Positions 40,801 through 51,209 of a stretch of DNA of 64,000 bases are shown in pieces (the stretch's first letter is position 1; every line of letters begins with the position of its first letter). The position numbers and the translations under genes are program-made. This DNA is from Topomyia yanbarensis (Eukaryota > Arthropoda > Insecta > Diptera > Culicidae), in contig NC_080671.1 in assembly GCF_030247195.1 (NCBI RefSeq), forward strand, positions 2,384,501 through 2,448,500, written 5' to 3'. Below the pieces are notes generated by a model. It was not told where the DNA came from, made no database searches, and worked only from the letters and a program-made list of their open reading frames with translations.

Positions 40801-43738
40801 TCGCGAAAGGCGTATCGGGTTTGGAGGCGACATCGAAAAGATGTTTCATCAAATCCGAATTAAGCCCGAAGATACTCATTCTCAACGATTCCTGTTCCGC
40901 TTCGATGAGAGTCAAACACCAGATGTCTATATTATGGACGTTGCAACATTCGGTGCCTCTTGCTCGCCATGTTCGGCGCAGCACGTAATGCATAGAAATG
41001 CGGACGAAAGCAGAGAGGAATTTCCCGAAGCGGTTGCAGCCATTAAAGAGAAAACGTATATGGATGACTACTTCGACAGTGCAGACACGCCAGAAGAAGC
41101 ATCGAACCGAGCACAGCAAGTGAAACTGATCCATTCTCGAGGCGGATTGAACATGCGGAACTGGATCAGCAGCAGTGACGAGGTCCTGCAACACCTAAAG
41201 GAGCCATCTCAGCAAAGGCTGCTTTCTATCGATTGCAACGAGGAAGAGAAAGGACAACGGGTTCTTGGAATAGCGTGGGACTCGAGAAAAGATATTTTTG
41301 TATTCTCAACAAGCTGGCACGGTGAGCTGGCTCCGTACGTGCTAGAAGACAAGCGGCCAACGAAACGGATCGCTCTGCGCATTATCATGAGCCTCTTTGA
41401 TCCCCTAGGGTTGCTCGCACCCTTCCTGATTCATGGGCGGATGTTGATTCAAGATCTCTGGCGGCTCAACTTGGGTTGGGACACCGAAATAGCCAACAGA
41501 GAGTACGAAAAGTGGCGACAATGGGTTCACCTGCTTCCCGGCATCAGTAGCCTAGAGATCCCGCGCTGTTATTTCGGAAACGCTCATTCCAACCTCTACG
41601 AGTCGCTACAGCTGCACGTTTTCACCGACGCTAGCGAATTGGGATACGGTTGTGCCGCGTACTTCCGCGTCTTGATAAACCGAGAAGTACGAGTAGCCCT
41701 AGTTATGGCTAGAAGCAAAGTGGCCCCGCTTAAGTACCAATCCATTCCGCGGATGGAACTACAGGCGGCGCTCTTGGGAGCGAGAATGATGCACACTGTA
41801 AGCAACAACCACACACTGCCAATCAGAGAAAAGTACGTGCATACAGACTCAGAAGTGGTACTTGCCTGGATTCGCTCGCAACACCGAAACTACAAACAGT
41901 TTGTCGCGTACCGAATCGGAGAAATTCTGTCGTTAACAGAGCCGGAGAACTGGCGACACGTGCCTTCAAAGGAAAATTTAGCGGACTGCTTGACAAAGTG
42001 GGGCAAAGATACGGTGCCCGAATCGAACGGAAGGTGGCTCAATGGCAAGAATTCGTTCCTCTACCAGGACATGGAAAACTGGCCGAAACAAAAGCAGATA
42101 GCGGAAACTCCCGAGGAGCTGAGAGCTCACCTTCTATTGCACCATGTTGCGGTACCCGAAAGTCTGATAGACATTGGACGGTTTTCAAAGTGGAACGTGC
42201 TGCTTCGAACTGTGGCATTACTAGGTCGGTTCATCTCGAATTGTCGTCGGAAGTGCAAAGGATTTCCAATCGAAGTCGTTAAGGCTACTGAATGTCAATG
42301 CAAGCTTTTACAACGCACGACTTCGGTCGAAATCGTCCCGCTGCGTCAGCAAGAGTACTTAAAGGCCGAACAATATCTATGGCGAATAGCGCAGAGGGAT
42401 TTCTATCCGGACGAAACTAGGATCCTGCTAAACAACCGAGACGAACCGCAATTAGGCAAATGGGTGAATCTTGAAAAAACTAGCCCATTATACAGACTGT
42501 CCCCCTTCGCTGATCAGTTCGGTGTTATCAGAGTTGAAGGCCGGACGGCCAATGCAAGTTACGCGACATTCGATGCCCGGTTTCCAGTAATACTACCAAA
42601 AGGTCACTTAATCACCACATTGCTACTGAACGATTACCATTGCCGGTTCGGCCACGCTAATCGTGAGACGGTAGTCAACGAGGTCCGCCAGCGATTTTAC
42701 ATTCCTAACTTGCGAGCGACGGTGGGCAAGGTCATGAGGGAATGTCAGCGCTGTAAGATTACAAAGTGTCAGCCACAGTACCCGCGAATGGCACCTCTTC
42801 CCGAAGAACGTTTGACACCATTTGTCAGGCCGTTTTGTTATGTGGGTGTGGACTACCTAGGACCACTTGACGTGTCGGTTGGACGTCGCAAGGAGAAAAG
42901 ATACGTGGCTGTTTTCACGTGTTTGGTCACGCGTGCCGTCCATTTAGAAGTAGCCCACTGTCTATCTACAGACTCGTGTATCATGGCAGTGAGAAGATTC
43001 ATCCGCAGGCGAGGATCGCCAGTGGAGATATGTTCGGACAATGGTACCAACTTCGTCGGAGCAAGCAATGAGCTGATCAAGCAGATCAAGAATATCAACA
43101 ACGGATGCGCAGACACGTTTACTGATGCGCGCACTAAATGGACGTTCAACCCACCGTCTGCGCCCCACATGGGCGGCGTGTGGGAACGAATGGTGAGGAG
43201 TGTCAAAGAAGCTTTGCGCGCTCTCGACGACGGGAGAAAGCTGAACGATGAAATATTGCTCACGGTGCTGACTGAGGCGGAATGTTTCATAAACTCGCGG
43301 CCCCTAACATACATGCCGCAAGAGTCGGCGGGCGAGGAAGCGATCACACCGAACCACTTTATTCTCGGAAGCTCGTCGGCAGCTCACGACCCGCTTCGGA
43401 CTCCAGTCGACTGGGCTGCGGCGCTGAGGAGTAGCTATCAACGGTCACAATATCTGTCAGAAGCAGTATGGAACCGTTGGCTGAAGGAGTATTTCCCGAC
43501 ACTAAACAAACGACCGAAGTGGTTCGAAGAGAGCAAGCCAGTACGGGTTGGAGATTTGGTTTACGTAGCAGAGGGGAGTAGACGAACGTGGATACGTGGA
43601 AAGGTGCAGCAAGTTATAGGAAGTAGGAAGCGATGGCAGAATCCGTCAGGCAGTAGTGCGAACGTCGAGTGGCAGAGAGCTGAAGCGACCGGTAGTCAAG
43701 TTAGCGGTTATGGAGGTGGCAGCTGGTGGATTCTGTGA
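37820..43738 (+). CDS. BEL/Pao Gag-Pol polyprotein with N-terminal PHD finger
   Basis: 1972 residues. A C4HC3 PHD finger (C13, C16, C28, C31, H36, C39, C53, C56) opens the protein; such fingers read histone tails or bind other proteins. Next come a coiled coil rich in Glu/Lys (about 150-235), a Gag core (DUF1759-like, about 340-490, LPTFSGDPEEWPIFYSSY), Cys/His clusters (from about 553), an A17-type protease (FLDEGSS near 662), RT with TRLVWDAA (about 957) and YMDDY (about 1080), RNase H (FTDAS, about 1270), integrase HHCC (about 1611-1645) and DDE motifs VDYLGPL, CSDNGTNF, PHMGGVWERM (about 1677, 1738, 1787). The start ATG is 22 bases after the LTR. The last ~37 residues appear out of frame: from about 43619 the family's conserved C-terminal motif continues in the +1 frame (43656 onwards, KRPVVKLAVMEV) into the LTR. 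Otherwise no stops. Confidence 0.92.
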   Translation: MSQRRKHTEGFDCEGCERSNSADNMVQCDACQGWYHLDCANVSPGVENRRWHCTACPPVTSKPMKSGNKKTATSGLTPRELSDASSKKGGKASDCRGKETPLVTSGVLKGSSMGGASSVSNWTPKKHPENSKQAVILDRSVRTSSSQALAQKALLRLKEKQELEERKLENQQRELEKARERLRKEKELEEEENAITKERLEMLEKFMEEKHDLEEQLAIDEVSSQRSSNSVTSLTRRWLKDQLSRNGSKQQEAINETVENEEYPATLPSGFAHESEERKRALAAKLLRRKPEAPTESVTIGKTPPGDGSRDGAASSFNYNETPIMQLSANQIAARQLWPKKLPTFSGDPEEWPIFYSSYLDSNTACGFTPVENVIRLRECLKGPARDAVVTKLMFPHAVTSIIETLRRLYGRPELLVKNLLGKVRRLETPKPERLDSLINFGMAVQQLCDHLEAANLRSHLTNPTLLEELVDKLPAAIKLDWVRHKRAFKDPSLKQFGEFMDRLVVDASEVTILVHPKNESVQTERSRQNQRTHIYTHNDIIATADNAPPRKPCPICAKLDHRVRNCADFKQMSLDARWRAIDENRLCTVCLFDHGNWTCKSRFYCNVGNCRARHHPLLHREETATVMKADCKAHQLSTAIILFRVVPITLFNGWKSIDTFAFLDEGSSHTLIDASVTRSLGVVGVSEPLELTWTSNVVRKECSSERVDLVISARGGLERYKLVAARTVGALNLPKQSLRLNELTKQFKHLKDVPVVPFENAEPKVLIGLRNLDLFAPIESRVGRPGQPIAVKSALGWTIYGPCGCNKDQDSFIGFHGHISNAEQELNEMIRQQFILEDTGIAPITLPESAENARARQILEKTTIRENGRFVTGLLWKSDEICFPDSLAMATKRLKNLERKLAKDPELRQNVHKQIREYIENSYAHKATQEELGTANPNRVWYLPLNVVAHPRKPHKTRLVWDAAAKVDGVSLNSQLLKGPDLLVLLPGVICKFRERRIGFGGDIEKMFHQIRIKPEDTHSQRFLFRFDESQTPDVYIMDVATFGASCSPCSAQHVMHRNADESREEFPEAVAAIKEKTYMDDYFDSADTPEEASNRAQQVKLIHSRGGLNMRNWISSSDEVLQHLKEPSQQRLLSIDCNEEEKGQRVLGIAWDSRKDIFVFSTSWHGELAPYVLEDKRPTKRIALRIIMSLFDPLGLLAPFLIHGRMLIQDLWRLNLGWDTEIANREYEKWRQWVHLLPGISSLEIPRCYFGNAHSNLYESLQLHVFTDASELGYGCAAYFRVLINREVRVALVMARSKVAPLKYQSIPRMELQAALLGARMMHTVSNNHTLPIREKYVHTDSEVVLAWIRSQHRNYKQFVAYRIGEILSLTEPENWRHVPSKENLADCLTKWGKDTVPESNGRWLNGKNSFLYQDMENWPKQKQIAETPEELRAHLLLHHVAVPESLIDIGRFSKWNVLLRTVALLGRFISNCRRKCKGFPIEVVKATECQCKLLQRTTSVEIVPLRQQEYLKAEQYLWRIAQRDFYPDETRILLNNRDEPQLGKWVNLEKTSPLYRLSPFADQFGVIRVEGRTANASYATFDARFPVILPKGHLITTLLLNDYHCRFGHANRETVVNEVRQRFYIPNLRATVGKVMRECQRCKITKCQPQYPRMAPLPEERLTPFVRPFCYVGVDYLGPLDVSVGRRKEKRYVAVFTCLVTRAVHLEVAHCLSTDSCIMAVRRFIRRRGSPVEICSDNGTNFVGASNELIKQIKNINNGCADTFTDARTKWTFNPPSAPHMGGVWERMVRSVKEALRALDDGRKLNDEILLTVLTEAECFINSRPLTYMPQESAGEEAITPNHFILGSSSAAHDPLRTPVDWAAALRSSYQRSQYLSEAVWNRWLKEYFPTLNKRPKWFEESKPVRVGDLVYVAEGSRRTWIRGKVQQVIGSRKRWQNPSGSSANVEWQRAEATGSQVSGYGGGSWWIL

Positions 43739-43778
43739 GGAGCCCAGTAATCCTCATCAGGATCCACGGGGCGGGGGA

Positions 43779-44603
43779 TGTTCTGGCATCGCTGCAGCAC
43801 TCACTACAGATAAAACAGGTGAGCACCCCCCTGGACTCGACAGTCGAGACGAAGCGAACGGGCACCCCCCTGGACCGAATGATCGAGAACCGTCAGAAAA
43901 AGAAGTATCGATATCATCGTAGTTTGAGCCGAGGAGGAAGTTTGTTTAAATTAATTATTGAAATTTTGATCGAAGTTCATTTATTATTATTATAAATTTT
44001 CACCCACTGGGTATACCGCATTTCACCGTTCACGAGGATAGTGAAGGATTTTGAGTAATCCGCATATATTTGGTGAGCACGATTGGTGAGCACTTTAATT
44101 TCACAATCTTAGGTTAGGGATAATTAAACGCACATTTTGTAGTCAGGTTCAGACGAATTAGTAGAGGGCCTACGATAACGATTAGAGGGCTCACCTTCAA
44201 CCAATAGGAGTTTGAAGATCGTCCTAGAAGAAGTCGTGGAAGTACAAAACCTCAATTGAACTACATTGGCTGAAAGCTAGAAGGTAGGAAAAACAAATGT
44301 TACCCGTTTCGTAGCGCATCCTTTCAACCTTAATCCGCACTCTAAGATCATTGAAAATTTACCTGGAAAAACTTACTTCTAGAACGAAACTGTTTTGCTG
44401 TCAATTCATCACAATTTATAAAAAGATAGACGGATAGTTTTCGGACATTTTGATACAAAGGGAAGACTTAATGTGAGTAAACACGAAGCCTTTATACCCC
44501 TTATACATACGATTAAAGAATAAATTATTTTCAGCTTTGAGCTACTGCACTAAAAGTCAGGTTGCTTCAAGGAGCTTCTGCGTGTCCGAACGACCCCAAA
44601 ACA
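43779..44603 (+). repeat. 3' LTR of the BEL element
   Basis: Same length as the 5' LTR and indistinguishable from it by eye. The +1 frame carrying the expected C-terminus of the polyprotein runs into it as far as a TAG at 43920-43922. Confidence 0.95.
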
Positions 44604-45440
44604 AGTACTAAACTAATGAATTGGATGATACTTTATAGGTTCGATCACTGTTCAAATTTGATTGTACGATCCTCAAGTCACGACAGCTAGGACATAAATT
44701 TGTAGATCGTTCGGTTTCATTTCCAATGGGTCCTATTAACGGTCCGGGACTTTTTTATATTGTAGGCAGCAATCTGTAAATTTTCGCAGATTACCAGCAG
44801 CTATCCAAATCCATGCCATGCCTTTGAAAAGATACTTCAAACCCTCAATTATCCCGCATTCATACCGATAGTACTGGTCGTAAGTGTTTGTACGGCACTA
44901 TACTGAGCAGTACATGACGGTGCCCTACATTTTGCAAAGGCTCCATGTCATTGACAAGACCACAGTGATTGCATCGACAGTAGATCAATTCTGGTTCGAG
45001 AGCTAGAAAAGCAGATTTTTGTATAAAAACTTTATTCATCTGTGTAGAAATAAAATCAGTGCCGTCATTCGAAACAGTGATGAATTGTCAATGTGATTTG
45101 TGCAGCTTAACTCCTACGAAAGTATGCTGAACAATCCTGCAGCATGTGGACACATCTTTGTACTCACATCACCTGATTTTAGGTAGATCTTACTTCTAGG
45201 ATAGTTGCTGGCATTGAATCGTTGTGCGCCAAGCTGTAATAGTGAATGAATAAATCTGTTAATTCTTGTCAATCGTAACAAGATAAATAAATGTTTTCTA
45301 TAAACATTAAAATTAAATTAAATTAAAATTAAATTTTTAAGTTTATTAATGAATTATTAAAATTTTCATTTTCCGCCCCTTTTTTAAGAATCTACAACTA
45401 CTAGCATGTTTTTAAAAGAAAAAAAACATGTTTTCCGCCT
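44604..45440 (+). other. Intron sequence without recognisable features
   Basis: Begins with the right BEL target duplication (44604-44608). A simple ATTAAATTAAATTAAAATTAAA tract lies around 45307-45332. No gene seen. Confidence 0.4.
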
Positions 45441-46960
45441 ACAAGGGAAGAAGTAGAAGTCAATCGTCTCTATGACACGACGGTCCCATAGCCACAGACA
45501 TAGTGAGATACCGATGCCACCGTACAGTAGTAATGCAAGCGTAGTTTCAGACTTTTGCAATACTGAGCCTTCCCGGTAGAGAGCATTTAGTGGCCCTATC
45601 GCGTTACGCACATCGTTACCACTGTGAGCAAAACTTCCGAACGTCGCAGCCAGTATTTGCAGGAACAAAAATAGTGCTGACACTTCCTCATTTTCCTCCT
45701 TCATTGAATTGTGTCTGCTCTCTTCCGAACCTTCCTTACCACTAATTTAAGGAACTTTACTCGAATCCGGATACAGGGTCGTACTGATTAGTGTATGATC
45801 CAGTTCAGCTGCATTTTCAATTCTTCCAATATAATTCCTGAGATCTTTGTCCGTACCGTTCAAAACAATATTTTGCGTCACCAGCGCGTAATCGGCTATC
45901 GGAAGAGTACTATCACTCTTGGAACTAGTAGGAGATTTCCCATTCTGGATGGCGTTCGATTGTTCTTTTACTCCGTTGTTTTGCGTAGTTGAATCCGGTG
46001 ACTTTGGTGACATGTTACTGCCATTTCGACGATTAATGTACGAGTTCAGAGCGACGCGTCAATTCCCATTAATCGTTGCCTGATACTCATCGATGTAGTT
46101 TAGGCTGGTTATCGTCAGATTGGTGTTATCCAGACCGATTTGGTTGGCTGAAAGCAGGTTTTCTGCTTCCTTCACAATTTTCGGATCGATCTTGTACGGA
46201 TTTGGTTTGTTTTTTAATTGCATGCGGAGACGAAAGCTTCTTAATCAATCCGCTGTGCTGGTGCGAGGACAGTTCTACCAGTTCAGTCGTTTCGGTAATA
46301 GCTGGTAGTTTTTCCATCGCCTACCAAGAAAAGTGGACGTTTTGTTCCCGCGGACTTCCGTTTGATGACGAATCACCGAGAATGAATTCAGTGCGTGTGA
46401 CTTTGCTCTGATTCAGAATCTCGTTCTTTTGCCAAGGCACGACAAAACGCTGCACGAGTACAGTAACCAACAGTCCTACGGAAACTTTAATAACTACCGC
46501 CATCCAAGTTTGGATGTTATCCATGTAGAGCAGCTTCGGTCCATCGTGCACAATACTGAATACGTTAACTACCATGTGTGGCTCCGTAGAACAGCGGCAA
46601 TGATAACAGCCCAGCTTTGAGTGGGTTTCTGGCTTTCAAAATGAATCTACGAATGAACCAGAACATCACGCTTATCATATCACTGAGCATAAGTGAAATG
46701 AACCACGATCAGACGATCGTTCTGAGTGTGCTACACTTGAGTCCTTGCATTCCACGGGCGACCAGACTGAAACCGATAGTGGAACCTACGATGCTATCCG
46801 TTCCGTAAATCGACAGATTGAAGAAAGTTGCTACCAGCAGCCACAGGGCGGAACTGGCCAGCGCTGATAGGCAACCCAACATCAACTCAACCTCGGGGCC
46901 TTTGTACATTTCACGTCGAAAAGGCAAACGAATAACATCGCAAGAAAGAAAAACTTTAGA
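45440..46960 (-). pseudogene. SLC20-type sodium/phosphate cotransporter pseudogene
   Basis: Reading the minus strand from 46927 gives a contiguous, intronless match to the middle and C-terminal half of PiT/SLC20 transporters: GTDSIVGSTIGFSLVARG, then FIRRFILKARNPLKAG, VFSIVHDGPKLL, the FVVPWQK boundary, a variable cytoplasmic loop (46317-45747) and [20 protein letters not shown], the second family signature. Lesions include a TGA in place of a conserved Gly (46709-46711), a frameshift near 46572, a stop at 46321-46323 and more frame changes in the loop. Homology stops after DRRVIETI (about 45450), so the last membrane segments and the N-terminal half are missing. Lack of introns suggests a retrocopy; no poly(A) is left because the 3' end is truncated. 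Confidence 0.85.
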
Positions 46961-47162
46961 TTCACGTAAATAAAAAAACGAAAAACAGAAATATCACTAG
47001 GATACAATAATAAACAGCTTGGCGTTCTGCGTTGCCAGTTTCAATAATAATTCATCAAAGTACACTGTCACTTTGACACTGTACCTTTCCAGGTACAGGG
47101 TAGCGTAAAACGAGTCCTCGAAAAATCATCAGAGCATTCCGTATTAACATATTTGTATTTGG

Positions 47163-47868
47163 TTGAGGATAATCATGTTGTCTATTGTTTGAATTAGACA
47201 ACTCTATTTTATATTCTTCTTAATGAAAATTAACGATGAAACGTCTACTTCTTCAATAACGAAAGAATCGGTCAACAAACCATTGAGATACGGCCTTTTG
47301 AAGTAAACATTCCAACTTTTATCCATTTTTTTTAAATTTACGCATTATATTTAACGTATGGTAGACAACCCTATTTTCATATTCTTTCAGTGTACCATAT
47401 AAATAACACCTTTGGTACATTATATTCATATAATTAAATGGTAAGGCTTTCCTTTAAAAACCGCGACACGTATAAACGATCTAAATAGTCAATGAACAAA
47501 CATGGATTCACGCTTGAAGTCTGGTAGAAAACCCATCTATGACCGCATACCACATCCAAACCGTTATAACTTTCGATTCCTTAAATGAAATATTTTCAAA
47601 CTTGCAGGGGATAAACTTGATTACTATATCTTTCGAATGTCATGTGCTAAATAAGTAGGCAAATATTTTTTTGTTTATAGAGATAGGACCAAACCCGTGG
47701 GTGTTTGCTGGTAGCCTTATGAAACGTATCATAAAACTTCAAATCGCCATATCTCTTGAATCTCTCGATGGATCATTTTGAAATTCACTGAGAAAATGCT
47801 TAGATACTGTATCTTTCGAATGCCGTATGACAAATTTATGGTCATTTTTTGTTAATAACGGTTTTAGA
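47163..47868 (-). mobile_element. Dispersed repeat, inverted copy without SINE
   Basis: Inverse of 33931-34828. It preserves the unoccupied SINE site (ACTTCAAAAGGCC when reversed) and lacks the foldback. Confidence 0.75.
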
Positions 47869-49374
47869 AACACTGTGCAGGGCAGGGTTTTGTCATACTG
47901 GCGCTAATTTGCTATATTTATATGTTTGTCAAGATATTGTTAAATATTTACTGAATACTTACATATCTCGTTACAGTGGTATTAGGTTTCTCACATACCA
48001 TTTTAAACTCACGGTCTTTATCGGTACCTTCCTTACTCTATCTCCAGCTTTCCGAAGCAAAACTCTACCAGCGTTTTGAATCAATCGAATCGTCAGCGCG
48101 CAGACTTTCAGATACCCAAATTGTTTTTTTCAATGTAGTTCACAAAAAAGTTAGACTTCAAAATCGAGTAAGGATTGCAGTCATGTATTCAGTTTACTTT
48201 GATTTCGGAATTATAGATTTTTTTATGCTTTGGAGCCACGACATGACAGAATGTAAAAAAGAATAAAATGTGAATATATTCGTTGCTTGTAAAATACAGA
48301 AAATTTAGAATTTTTAACGCTTAGCCACGAAACAAAAATCTCGCTTAAATGGCACATATTAACTCGATCAAAAAATTCAATCTTCTAACACAAAAAAACT
48401 CGGGGATTACATAGCATAGCAGTATTTTATTTTAGTAGAAATACGTTAGGGTGTTGTTAGGGTAATTAATAGAAGATGTGGTTCTAAACTGGTGTACAAA
48501 CAATTTCACATGCCTTCAATAACTGAAAATTTAAAAAGCAAAAATTTTAAAAATTTAAAAAGAATTTCAACAACCTCCTTAGAAAAATATTGTAAAATAT
48601 TGGAATCCGTAAAAAATCCGATAGAAACATTGAGCTAGTCTACAAAATTTAATGTTTTCACAGCGATAATGTTTATACTAGATAAACCTGATCAACACTA
48701 GAAGTTAGGTATAATGAGATATCACATAAATAACAAAAGCTTCTAGGGAAGTAGGAGTAGTTAAAGTAGCGTAACACACTATGCAGAAAAGCTTAGCTAA
48801 TGAAAATAACAAAATTCAACAACGGATTTCCAACCCCTGTAAATTTGACTTAGCTAAGAGTTTGCATATTTTCTAACAATCCCTTTTGTCCTTACTCAAT
48901 CGAGATCAAAATAAAACATATTCATGGACTTTCAAAGTATTACCTTACCGGTTAACTCCTCGCGTCTTGATACGGTTTTTTCTTTAGACTGATGAAGGTT
49001 ATACTGCCCATAATTACAAGTCAGTCCCATGTTCTATGGGATTCCTTATCTTCATGGGACTCACTTGCGATTATAGGCAATATAAATCACTTACTAAAAA
49101 TGACTTTGTGCCTTTCACGCGCAAAATTGTGTTCATTTTTATGCTTAGAGAGGAACATAGCAAATTTTCAAGATTTGGAAATATTTTGAATTTTTTTAAA
49201 TTTTCGAAATGTATGCTCGTTTAACATATAATACCAAATCAAAACTTATGACACGTTAGCAGCCAGATGCTAAAAATTTTCACTTTCTATTTCAGCAAAA
49301 CCTACTCGATGATGTTGACTGACACGCAATATAACTTCAATAAATCTAATCTACTGCCATGATATTTTTTCCAG
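47869..49374 (+). other. End of the large intron, no features seen
   Basis: AT-rich sequence. Small ORFs at 47849-48266 and 48992-49224 have no domain or coding character. Confidence 0.4.
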
Positions 49375-49503
49375 TTCCGTGAGAATGCATTGCAAATGGT
49401 ATTATTTGCTCTAATGACATTTCCTAGTACGTACTTCGACATCAAAACGCTGATATCACGAGCCACCGAAGCAGCAGTTGACAGGAAGAAACGCGTGCGA
49501 CAC
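49375..49503 (+). CDS. TOG/HEAT-repeat protein gene, exon
   Basis: Acceptor TTTTTTCCAG, donor CAC|GTAAGT, 43 codons, phase 0 at both ends. Encodes FRENALQMVLFALMTFPSTY and ends KKRVRH, the typical 'arginine-rich turn then next helix' of a HEAT repeat in TOG domains. Continues the TOG domain begun at 21400. Confidence 0.8.
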
Positions 49504-49580
49504 GTAAGTGTACCAAAAACCCTTTTGATGGTAATATCCAGGTAGTCATTAATTATTCTTACCGGTCACTCATACCGCAG

Positions 49581-49918
49581 GGAGCACTCGATGTGCTAGC
49601 GGTATTAGGTCAAATCAGCTCACCTAAACTGGTCTTAGACGTGGTGTGTTCTACCGCAGGTCAGCGTCCCGATGGCAATCATCTGATAGCAGCTGTTAAG
49701 GCACGACTTGCTCGAAAGCAGCTTCCATTCATAGGCCCCGATGGCAGTGTAGAGTATGCACTCAAGGTACCATCATGTCGAAACAGTTCCGTCATCATGT
49801 TTGGTGCCGATGTCGACTGGATCGAATCCGGTAGCGGATCGGCATCGCCGACGTCGACCCGGTCCAAGCACTATCCCAGCTTTCAGGTGGACGGTGCATC
49901 GTATGATGAGTGTAGCAG
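49581..49918 (+). CDS. TOG/HEAT-repeat protein gene, exon
   Basis: Acceptor CATACCGCAG, donor AGCAG|GTAATT; 338 nt, phase 0 in, phase 2 out. Begins GALDVLAVLGQI, completing the HEAT repeat cut by the previous intron, then the AVKARLARKQLP-GPDGSVEYAL stretch that I associate with TOGARAM-type proteins, then a Ser/Gly-rich linker. Ends a structured TOG domain. Confidence 0.8.
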
Positions 49919-49982
49919 GTAATTTTCGCCGCTTTAGAAAAAAGCTGGCATACTACGGTACTAACACAAGCATTCGCTTCAG

Positions 49983-50079
49983 AAAACCAAGCTTCCAAGT
50001 GTTCGATGATGTGCATCAGCCATCTGAGACGCACAAAGTCACCTCTGGTTGGTCATCCAAGATACCCGTGAGCCAAACG
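49983..50079 (+). CDS. TOG/HEAT-repeat protein gene, linker exon
   Basis: Follows a 64-nt intron (49919-49982). Phase 2 in, phase 0 out (ACG|GTAAGC). Encodes a Ser/Thr-rich linker with no fold of its own. Confidence 0.65.
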
Positions 50080-50444
50080 GTAAGCAATCGTATACCATAG
50101 TTATAGAGGATGATGCCATAATCATGAATAATAATTATAATGAGAAACACTATACAGAGTGGGTACAATTGGGCTATATATTACTAATAATATTAGCTAT
50201 CAGGCGAATCACTTATTCTGAGTAATTATGGTAAAGTCGTTTATATTTTTGATCGGTATCTACCGAAGCAACCGTATCAGTTAATCAAAGTTATTGTAGT
50301 GTTGGAATAGAGTTACCTATTATTAGAGTGAATAGCGTCTTTTTCCCATTGTAAAATCTATATCGGATCCGATTGAAACCAATTTGAAACGATTCAGAAC
50401 ATATTTGAATTTATCCAATTTCCCTACTCTGCTGCGTGCTATAG

Positions 50445-50469
50445 GACAATAACATCGCAGCCAATAATG
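50445..50469 (+). CDS. Possible 25-nt microexon of the TOG gene
   Basis: Acceptor GCTGCGTGCTATAG and donor G|GTGAGT bracket eight codons plus one base; phase 0 in, phase 1 out. Including it shifts the reading frame of the next exon, which is open in both frames. Confidence 0.4.
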
Positions 50470-51009
50470 GTGAGTTCCGAAATATATTGCTTGCAATGTG
50501 CTAAAATATTACTTTTTAAACACATACCTGCTCCAGCGCAGAATTTTGGTTGTACTACAGCTTTGATGGCATCAAAACCAAGCTAGACAATATCCCGTCC
50601 CATTAAATCATACAAACGTGCATGTAACACACGCGACAATTTTCGATTTTGGGTTACCAGTTCCAAATATGTATAACCAAAACAATGCATAGCCTAGCCA
50701 AAAAGCATAATTTCCGCACACTACACACTACCCTATTTCACCAATTCATAATCGTACCTAATATACCCACTTGACACACTTTCGTGCAACGTCACAACAA
50801 TGCCGAAAACCGAAATACGCCATCGCTTCACAAGCGAAAATATGCTAATTTAGATGTAACACTTTCCAGAACAATTCTCTCCACTTATTCGTTATTCGCC
50901 CTTTTTCAAAAAAAAAACGTAATGCATATATCCCTTAATGGTTCCCCTTTATTTCCTAACCGCTCGGTCGACTGAACCAAATGACGATAATGGCTACAAC
51001 CGGCATCAG

Positions 51010-51151
51010 GATCGAGACCTTTCTATGGAAATTTACAATCGCGGTCATATCCGGAGCTGTCCGAACACCAGCAACCGCTGCGGAATGGTGGAAAATCGCA
51101 ACCAAATGGTACCGGTAATACCCGGCTTCCCAAACAACCGACAATTTCAAG
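51010..51151 (+). CDS. TOG gene linker exon, open in two frames
   Basis: Acceptor GGCATCAG, donor CAAG|GTAACG. Entered in phase 0 (microexon skipped) it exits in phase 1 and suits the acceptor at 51217. Entered in phase 1 (microexon used) it exits in phase 2 and suits the stronger acceptor TTTCAG at 51209. Both products are low-complexity, Asn/Ser/Pro-rich. Confidence 0.55.
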
Positions 51152-51209
51152 GTAACGTCCGTCAGCGTAACAGTTTGTAAAGTTCCGACTGTAAAATTTA
51201 TGGTTTCAG

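Larger units (their letters stand above)
36973..44603 (+). mobile_element. Complete, young BEL/Pao LTR retrotransposon
   Basis: 7631 bp with two 825-bp LTRs (TG...CA), 5-bp target duplication and one long polyprotein ORF. The LTRs read as identical by eye over their length, which implies recent insertion. A G-rich polypurine tract (GGGGCGGGGGA) directly precedes the 3' LTR. Located in the large intron of the TOG gene, same strand. Confidence 0.95.
21748..49374 (+). other. 27.6 kb intron of the TOG-protein gene
   Basis: It runs from GTAAGT at 21748 to TTTTTTCCAG at 49374. The phase is 0 on both sides, so the exons join in frame. It is filled with transposable elements and one intronless pseudogene, described separately. 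Confidence 0.7.

Noticed and set aside
45384..46927. Functional nested phosphate transporter gene
   Set aside because: In-frame stops at 46709 and 46321, a frameshift near 46572 and missing N- and C-terminal membrane segments.
50784..50975. Additional TOG-gene exon
   Set aside because: No acceptor with a plausible pyrimidine tract precedes it and no in-phase donor follows.
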